A stretch of DNA of 10,741 nt from UBA737 sp900754145. GTDB taxonomy: Bacteria; Bacillota; Clostridia; Oscillospirales; Acutalibacteraceae. Numbering within the stretch: position 1 is the first letter of the stretch; the number at the start of each line of letters is the position of its first letter. Below are positions 6,497 to 10,741 of this stretch, in pieces. Position numbers and translations under genes: made by a program. The stretch lies in NCBI GenBank assembly GCA_902474595.1, contig CABRWD010000057.1, positions 1 to 10,741 on the forward strand, given 5' to 3'. The notes beneath the pieces were generated by a model. It was not told the DNA's origin, did not search any database, and worked only from the letters and a program-made list of their open reading frames with translations.

Positions 6497-7171
6497 ATGC
6501 GAATACTGATTGCCGAGGACGATCCGAGATTGCTTAAATCGCTTATTCACATTATGAATACCAACAATTACTCTGTGGACGGCGTTTCGGACGGTGAAAC
6601 GGCGCTGGAGCTTGCTTTGTCCGACGAATATGACGGTCTTGTGCTTGATATTATGATGCCGGGAATTGACGGAATTGAGGTTTTAAAAACCCTACGCACA
6701 AAGGGTATAACAACTCCCGCGATATTTTTAACCGCAAGAACCGAGGTCGAACAGCGGGTTGAGGGGCTGGACGCGGGTGCGGACGACTATCTACCCAAGC
6801 CCTTTAAAACCGCCGAGCTGTTAGCGCGCGTCCGCGCAATGCTAAGACGAAAGGATAATTATACTCCCGATTTGCTTACGGTAGGCGATTTGACCCTCAA
6901 CCGTTCGACATATGAAATTATTTTCGGTGATTCCCGCCGCACTTTAAGCGGAAAGGAATTTCAAGTGCTTGAAATGCTTATGCAAAAGCCAAATATGATT
7001 GTCACAATCGAAGAAATAATGACGCATATTTGGGGCTGGGATGCCGAGGTTGACACAAGCGTTATATGGGTGCATATTTCAAATATCCGAAAAAAGCTTG
7101 AGGCTGTTTCATCGCCCTTTACAGTACGCTTTGTAAGAAACGGCGGATACCTGCTGGAGGAAAAGAAATGA
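6497..7171 (+). CDS. OmpR/PhoB-family response regulator
   Basis: A 224-aa two-domain transcription factor. The receiver domain (about 1-117) has the acidic pair D8-D9, phospho-acceptor D51 in LVLDIMMPGIDG, T79 and K101 in LPKPF, all as needed for activation by phosphorylation. The winged-helix DNA-binding domain (about 127-222) ends in the usual IRKKLE ... VRFVRNGGYLL. Domain sizes and total length are standard. The start at 6497 yields MRILIAEDD, the normal receiver beginning. The sensor kinase gene overlaps the stop by 4 nt (ATGA), so the two are translationally coupled. The 20-bp box before this gene, repeated before the ABC permease, suggests that the regulator controls both its own gene and the transporter. 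Confidence 0.95.
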   Translation: MRILIAEDDPRLLKSLIHIMNTNNYSVDGVSDGETALELALSDEYDGLVLDIMMPGIDGIEVLKTLRTKGITTPAIFLTARTEVEQRVEGLDAGADDYLPKPFKTAELLARVRAMLRRKDNYTPDLLTVGDLTLNRSTYEIIFGDSRRTLSGKEFQVLEMLMQKPNMIVTIEEIMTHIWGWDAEVDTSVIWVHISNIRKKLEAVSSPFTVRFVRNGGYLLEEKK

Positions 7172-8400
7172 TATACAGTCTGCAAAAAAAGTTTATTACA
7201 ATATGCGGTATTGCACTTTCTTCCCTGCTTGTTATTATTTTTTTACTGATTGGCATTTTCAGCACCGTACAGCTTAATTCCGCAATAGATCAGCTGACAG
7301 ACAAAATTTCATCAAACGGCGGAAGATTTCCTAATAAGCTTGATTCAGGGCGGCTTAATAAAGACGAAAAGCGCCCGTTCATGGGCTTTATAACCGAGGA
7401 GACACGCTTTAGCACAAGATATTTTTCGGCAACCTTTGATTCTGACGGCAATCTGCTTTCGGTCAACACAGAAAGTATTTCCTCTGTCAATGAAGCTGAA
7501 GCCGCCGAACATGGGATAAAAGCGTTAAAAAAATCCCGCGAGCGCGGATGGATTTCTTCTTTCCGTTATAAGGTGGTAAGCACGGACAGCTCAACAACCG
7601 TAACCTTTGTAGATGCAAGAATGAATATTTCTATGACCTTTTCCACCGTTTTGACCGTTTGCGAAGTGCTTTTCGCGAGCTTTCTTGCCGTATTCCTGCT
7701 TATCCTCTTTTTTTCAAAGCGAGCCGTAAAGCCTATTGCCGAAAGCTACGAAAAACAAAAGCAGTTTATAACCGATGCTAATCACGAGCTTAAAACGCCG
7801 CTTACCCTTATTCTTGCAAATCTTGATATTATTGAAGAGGAAACAGGAAATAACGAATGGATTAACGACATCCGCTGTGAGGGCGAGCGTATGAGCGCAC
7901 TTGTAAATCAGCTTGTAACCCTTACGAGAATGGATGAGGGTACCAAAAATTTACAGGCGGAAAGCTTTAATATAAGCGAACTGCTTAATGAAGTATGCGG
8001 TGATTTTTCCGCCCTTGCAGAGCAAAAAAATAAGCACCTTTGCGTATTCGTTCAGGATAATGTATATTATAAGGGCGATGCGCCCGCCCTACGGCGGCTT
8101 TTTACAATTTTACTTGATAACGCCGTTAAATACTGCGATGAAAAAGGCAATATTTCGGTAACCCTTATAGGCGGAAAGTATTTGACTGTATGCGTAGAAA
8201 ATTCCTATTCAGCCGTAGATTCCACCGAGCTTGACAGGCTGTTTGACCGCTTTTATAGGGCGGATAAATCGCGCACCTATGACGGCGGCTTCGGCATAGG
8301 GCTTTCGATAGCTAAGGCGATAGTGCAAAATCACAGGGGCAAAATATATGCCTATAAAAAGGATTCCTCGCATATCGGCTTTAAGGCTATTTTGAAATAA
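7168..8400 (+). CDS. Sensor histidine kinase
   Basis: A 410-aa membrane kinase partnered with the preceding regulator. Residues 12-33 form the first membrane helix, about 34-158 an extracellular sensor region, and about 159-182 the second helix. The H-box ITDANHELKTPL places phosphorylated H206. The ATP-binding domain has an N-box LLDNAVKY (315-322, N318), an F-box LFDRFYRAD (358-366) and a G2 box GGFGIGLSIAKAIV (373-386). The usual DxGxG of the G1 box is replaced by VENSYS (343-348). I recall similar replacements in other Firmicutes kinases, so the protein is probably active. The extracellular region has no recognised sensor domain. It is too long for the short-loop, BceS-like kinases that rely on a transporter to sense, so it may bind a ligand itself. 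GGAGG (7156-7160) lies 7 nt before the ATG. Confidence 0.94.
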   Translation: MIYSLQKKFITICGIALSSLLVIIFLLIGIFSTVQLNSAIDQLTDKISSNGGRFPNKLDSGRLNKDEKRPFMGFITEETRFSTRYFSATFDSDGNLLSVNTESISSVNEAEAAEHGIKALKKSRERGWISSFRYKVVSTDSSTTVTFVDARMNISMTFSTVLTVCEVLFASFLAVFLLILFFSKRAVKPIAESYEKQKQFITDANHELKTPLTLILANLDIIEEETGNNEWINDIRCEGERMSALVNQLVTLTRMDEGTKNLQAESFNISELLNEVCGDFSALAEQKNKHLCVFVQDNVYYKGDAPALRRLFTILLDNAVKYCDEKGNISVTLIGGKYLTVCVENSYSAVDSTELDRLFDRFYRADKSRTYDGGFGIGLSIAKAIVQNHRGKIYAYKKDSSHIGFKAILK

Positions 8401-8414
8401 AAGCTTTATTTTTT
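8395..8414 (+). terminator. Weak terminator candidate after the sensor kinase
   Basis: AAATAAA (8395-8401) pairs with TTTATTT (8405-8411) around a 3-nt loop and is followed by further T residues. The stem is all A-T and includes part of the kinase stop codon, so termination would be inefficient and read-through into the ABC genes is likely. It also overlaps a possible third CTTTA half-site (8404-8409). Confidence 0.3.
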
Positions 8415-8431
8415 CTTTAGCCTGCCTTTAG
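8412..8431 (+). promoter_or_regulatory. Direct-repeat operator candidate upstream of the ABC permease
   Basis: An exact 20-bp copy of the element at 6440-6459, with CTTTAG at 8415-8420 and 8426-8431, 11 bp apart. A related CTTTAT (8404-8409) lies a further 11 bp upstream, making three half-sites in phase. It stands in place of a -35 element ahead of a good -10, as expected for a promoter activated by an OmpR-family regulator. Confidence 0.65.
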
Positions 8432-8441
8432 TCTCAAATGC

Positions 8442-8447
8442 TACAAT
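8442..8447 (+). promoter_or_regulatory. -10 element of the ABC transporter promoter
   Basis: TACAAT differs from TATAAT at one position and lies 10 bp after the last CTTTAG half-site. No recognisable -35 stands 17 bp upstream (AGCCTG), so the promoter probably needs an activator. The predicted start of transcription is about 8454, giving a leader of only some 23 nt. Confidence 0.5.
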
Positions 8448-8461
8448 TACTACACTTTATT

Positions 8462-8468
8462 AAAGGAG
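8462..8468 (+). promoter_or_regulatory. Ribosome binding site for the ABC permease
   Basis: AAAGGAG, 8 nt before ATG 8477. It fixes the start there rather than at the in-frame ATG at 8438, which lies upstream of the -10 element's predicted transcript start. Confidence 0.85.
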
Positions 8469-8476
8469 CATTTGAG

Positions 8477-9985
8477 ATGTATATTATTAAAAACGCTTTT
8501 AAATGTATCGGCCGCTCTAAGGGGCGCAATATTCTTATCGGCGTGATTGTGCTGGTTATAGCCGTATCGGCTTGTGTGGGTCTTTCAATACGGCAGGCGG
8601 CGGAAAAAGCCAAGTCCGACACATTAGATGGGCTTACCGTAACTGCGGCAATTTCCTTTGACCGCCGAACGATAATGAATCAGGTGCAAAACAGCGCGGG
8701 TCAGTCAGAAGGAGGTAAATTTGATAAGGGTCAATTTGCCGAATTAATGGGCGCGGCTTCGTCACTCAGCCTTGAGGATTACCTGAAATACGCCGAGGCT
8801 GATTCTGTTAAGGATTTTTACTATTCCGAAACCGCGTCGGTCAACGGCTCTGAAAGCTTTTCACCCGTAACAAGCGAGGAAAGTACGACTCAAGAATCAG
8901 GCTTTGCAGGCGGCGGTAAGGGCGGTATGTCAAGCGGCTTCAGCTCATCTGATTTCACCCTTATAGGCTTTAGCGGCGAAAACGCTATGATCTCCTTTGT
9001 AAGCGGAACCGCCTATATTACCGACGGTACAATCTTTGAGGAGGGCTCCGAAAACCTTGTCTGCGTTATTTCAGAGGAGCTTGCCGCCTTTAACGACTTA
9101 TCGGTCGGCTGTACAGTTACGGTTACAAATCCTAATAACGAGGATGAAACTTACACCCTTACGGTCGTAGGAATTTATGCGGACGAGTCTGCAAACGAAG
9201 GCGCCTTTTCGGGGCGCGGCGGTATGACCTCGAGCGACCCTGCAAACCAAATATATGTAAGCAGCGCCGCACTTGATGCGATTACTTCCGCCTCTGCGGA
9301 AACAAACAAGGAAGAAGCCGATAACTCGCTTACAGCCTCTGTTTCGGGAACATATGTATTTGCGGATGCCGACGCGTATTATCGTTTTGAAGAAGAGGTA
9401 CGGACATTAGGTCTTGACGAATCCTACACCGTCTCATCCCCCGACTTAGCGGCGTATGAAAACAGCTTGACTCCCCTTGTGACCTTGAGCAAAACCGCGG
9501 GCTGGTTTCTTATAGTTATACTTGTGATAGGCGCTATAATACTTATTGTGCTTAATATTTTCAACGTACGCGAGCGCAAATACGAAATCGGCGTGCTTAC
9601 CGCAATGGGTATGAGCAAGGGAAAGGTTGCGCTCCAGTTTTTAACCGAGATTTTCGCGGTTACGCTTTCGGCGGTCATAATAGGTGCGGCTGTGGGCGCA
9701 GTTTCATCCGTTCCTGTTACTAATGCTTTACTACAAAATCAGGTAGAGGCACAAACGGCTCAAACAGAGCAGGTTGAGCAGAATTTCGGGCGCGGCGGCA
9801 AAATGGGAACAGCCACACCGATTGAGAATACAAATTATATCACCGAGATAAGCCGTGCCGCAGATATGACCGTTATTGTCGAAATGCTCGGTATCGCGGT
9901 ACTGCTTACATTAATTTCAGGCGCTGTGTCAATGCTTTTTATAATGCGTTACGAGCCGCTTAAAATACTTGCTAACAGAGATTAA
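8477..9985 (+). CDS. MacB/FtsX-type ABC transporter permease
   Basis: A 502-aa membrane protein with the four-helix MacB/LolC layout. Helix 1 is at about 19-38, followed by a large extracellular domain (about 39-340), helix 2 at 341-361, helix 3 at 388-411, and helix 4 at 466-490. The FtsX-domain word RERKYEIGVLTAMGMSKGKVALQFLTEI (365-392) and the C-terminal MRYEPLKILANRD are diagnostic. The extracellular parts carry three similar glycine-rich patches: GKGGM (147-151), GRGGM (246-250) and GRGGKM (438-443). Its ATPase partner follows 13 nt downstream. Family members drive export of peptides, antibiotics or lipoproteins by mechanotransmission. No HlyD/MacA adaptor gene is in the window, so the complex may act alone or with an adaptor encoded elsewhere. 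The substrate is unknown. It is distinct from the ten-helix BceB-type permeases often found with two-component systems. Confidence 0.9.
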   Translation: MYIIKNAFKCIGRSKGRNILIGVIVLVIAVSACVGLSIRQAAEKAKSDTLDGLTVTAAISFDRRTIMNQVQNSAGQSEGGKFDKGQFAELMGAASSLSLEDYLKYAEADSVKDFYYSETASVNGSESFSPVTSEESTTQESGFAGGGKGGMSSGFSSSDFTLIGFSGENAMISFVSGTAYITDGTIFEEGSENLVCVISEELAAFNDLSVGCTVTVTNPNNEDETYTLTVVGIYADESANEGAFSGRGGMTSSDPANQIYVSSAALDAITSASAETNKEEADNSLTASVSGTYVFADADAYYRFEEEVRTLGLDESYTVSSPDLAAYENSLTPLVTLSKTAGWFLIVILVIGAIILIVLNIFNVRERKYEIGVLTAMGMSKGKVALQFLTEIFAVTLSAVIIGAAVGAVSSVPVTNALLQNQVEAQTAQTEQVEQNFGRGGKMGTATPIENTNYITEISRAADMTVIVEMLGIAVLLTLISGAVSMLFIMRYEPLKILANRD

Positions 9986-9991
9986 GGGAGG
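9986..9991 (+). promoter_or_regulatory. Ribosome binding site for the ABC ATPase
   Basis: GGGAGG directly after the permease stop and 7 nt before ATG 9999. It excludes the in-frame ATG at 9969, which lies inside the permease gene. Confidence 0.85.
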
Positions 9992-9998
9992 TTTAGAT

Positions 9999-10649
9999 AT
10001 GTCAATTCTTTCGTTAAATAATATATGCTTTTCATACGGTACAAATAAAGTGCTTAAGGACTTGTCGCTTGAGTTTGAAAAGGCAAAAATGTATTGTATT
10101 GTAGGTAAATCAGGCGCAGGAAAAACTACCCTGCTCTCTGTTTTGTCGGGGCTCGCAGAGCCCGACAGCGGAACTATATCTTATAACGGCGATGATATAA
10201 AAAAGATAAACAAATACAAATTCCGCAGTAAATATATAGGCGTAATATTCCAAAGCTTCAATCTTGTAACAAAATTTACGGCGATGGAAAATGTAGTCCT
10301 CTCAATGGAAATTGCGGGGGTTCGCGGCGTTAATAAAAAGGAAAAGGCAATGGAGCTTTTAGAAAGCGTGGGGCTTGACAGTGACGAAGCAAACCGCCGT
10401 GTTTTAAAGCTTTCGGGCGGGCAGCAGCAACGCGTCGCCATAGCCCGTGCCCTTTCCTACGATGCCGATATAATCTTAGCCGACGAGCCTACGGGCAATC
10501 TTGACGGCGAGACCCAAAAGGAGATTATGGGTATTTTCAGACGGCTTGCGGACAGCGGCAAATGCGTAATTCTCGTAAGCCACTCCCCCGAGGTTGCAAA
10601 CAACTGCGACCAAATCTACACATTGCAGTGGGTATCCTCTAAGAAGTAA
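9999..10649 (+). CDS. ABC transporter ATP-binding protein (MacB/LolD type)
   Basis: A 216-aa cytoplasmic ATPase that powers the preceding permease. All the motifs are intact: Walker A GKSGAGKT (36-43), Q-loop Q85 in IFQSFN, signature LSGGQQQR (138-145), Walker B IILADEP (158-164) with catalytic E163, D-loop GNLDG (166-170) and switch H195. LSGGQQQRVAIARAL and DEPTGNLD are characteristic of the MacB/LolD/FtsE group, which agrees with the permease type. The length is at the short end of the family (about 220-250 aa), with no C-terminal extension. Permease before ATPase, 13 nt apart, implies one transcript. No clear terminator follows within the window. Confidence 0.95.
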   Translation: MSILSLNNICFSYGTNKVLKDLSLEFEKAKMYCIVGKSGAGKTTLLSVLSGLAEPDSGTISYNGDDIKKINKYKFRSKYIGVIFQSFNLVTKFTAMENVVLSMEIAGVRGVNKKEKAMELLESVGLDSDEANRRVLKLSGGQQQRVAIARALSYDADIILADEPTGNLDGETQKEIMGIFRRLADSGKCVILVSHSPEVANNCDQIYTLQWVSSKK

Positions 10650-10670
10650 AAAAACCGTATACTGCAAAAA

Positions 10671-10741
10671 CGGGGCTGTAAAAACAAATCGGGGTTTGTA
10701 GGGGCGAGGCTTAAAGATAATTCGTAGGGGAGGGTCTCTGT
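10671..10741. repeat. Short GTAGGGG / CGGGG intergenic repeats at the right edge
   Basis: Non-coding sequence after the ABC operon. CGGGGCTGTA (10671-10680) resembles CGGGGTTTGTA (10690-10700). GTAGGGG occurs at 10698-10704 and 10724-10730, 26 bp apart, with G-rich sequence after each. This resembles the start of an interspersed GTAGGGG-type intergenic repeat that continues past the window. No gene or T-tailed hairpin was found here. Confidence 0.35.

Larger units (their letters stand above)
8432..8477 (+). promoter_or_regulatory. Inverted repeat able to mask the permease start site in read-through RNA
   Basis: TCTCAAATGCT (8432-8442) is the perfect reverse complement of AGCATTTGAGA (8467-8477), and a G-U pair can add a twelfth step. 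The loop is 24 nt. The right arm covers the last two bases of the Shine-Dalgarno (AAAGGAG, 8462-8468), the spacer and the first base of the start codon. RNA started upstream, in the kinase operon, would contain both arms. RNA started at the local promoter near 8454 would lack the left arm. It could alternatively be an operator for a dimeric repressor. Confidence 0.55.

Noticed and set aside
6311..6550. Minus-strand open frame spanning the terminator and the start of the response regulator gene.
   Set aside because: It crosses an intrinsic terminator and the candidate operator, shows no family similarity, and overlaps two well-supported genes.
7510..7570. Inactive sensor kinase because the G1 box lacks DxGxG.
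   Set aside because: The H-box, N-box, F-box and G2 box are intact, and similar G1 replacements are familiar in Firmicutes kinases, so loss of activity is not supported.
10651..10675. Intrinsic terminator after the ABC ATPase (CCGT ... ACGG).
   Set aside because: The stem is only 4 bp with a long loop, and it is followed by G-rich sequence instead of a T tract.
1..10741. CRISPR array, insertion sequence, prophage or other mobile-element genes.
   Set aside because: No regularly spaced identical repeats, transposase, integrase or phage gene was found, and all long frames are explained by housekeeping, regulatory or transport genes.

Overview
The window looks like an ordinary chromosomal stretch from a Gram-positive anaerobe of the class Clostridia, most likely Oscillospiraceae/Ruminococcaceae-like. 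This is an inference from strong AAAGGAG-type Shine-Dalgarno sites, an nrdR-linked housekeeping operon, a glutaminyl-tRNA synthetase next to a glutamyl-tRNA synthetase, the style of the sensor kinase and MacB-like transporter, and AT-rich palindromic intergenic DNA. No mobile-element gene, CRISPR array, rRNA or intact tRNA is visible.

Layout. Positions 1-209 are non-coding AT-rich DNA with a long imperfect palindrome and a small hairpin, ending at a terminator (about 210-245) that can serve both strands. On the minus strand a cyclophilin-type prolyl isomerase (1668-1072) is followed by a ZIP-family metal transporter (1046-264), in what looks like one operon. A divergent promoter region (1719-1753) separates this from a plus-strand operon of nrdR, gltX, glnS and a Nif3-family gene (1799-6376). 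That operon is closed by a clear intrinsic terminator (6398-6435). Next come an OmpR-family response regulator and its sensor kinase (6497-8400, overlapping by 4 nt), then a MacB/FtsX-type ABC permease and its ATPase (8477-10649). The last 92 bases are non-coding and contain short GTAGGGG repeats.

How the parts work together. The nrdR operon joins a repressor of ribonucleotide reductase genes with two aminoacyl-tRNA synthetases and a conserved metal-binding protein. The right half reads as a self-contained sense-and-export module. The same 20-bp element, carrying two CTTTAG half-sites 11 bp apart, lies just upstream of both the response regulator gene and the ABC permease gene. It is the best candidate for the regulator's operator, implying autoregulation and control of the transporter. 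An 11-bp perfect inverted repeat then spans the ABC promoter's -10 and the permease start, so that RNA reading through from the kinase gene could fold and hide the permease start site.

The most notable non-coding signals are the symmetric divergent promoter with an NrdR-box-like centre, the shared regulator box, and the start-occluding hairpin. I found no clearly new gene system. The novelty here is regulatory, and all of it is read by eye without alignment or database support.
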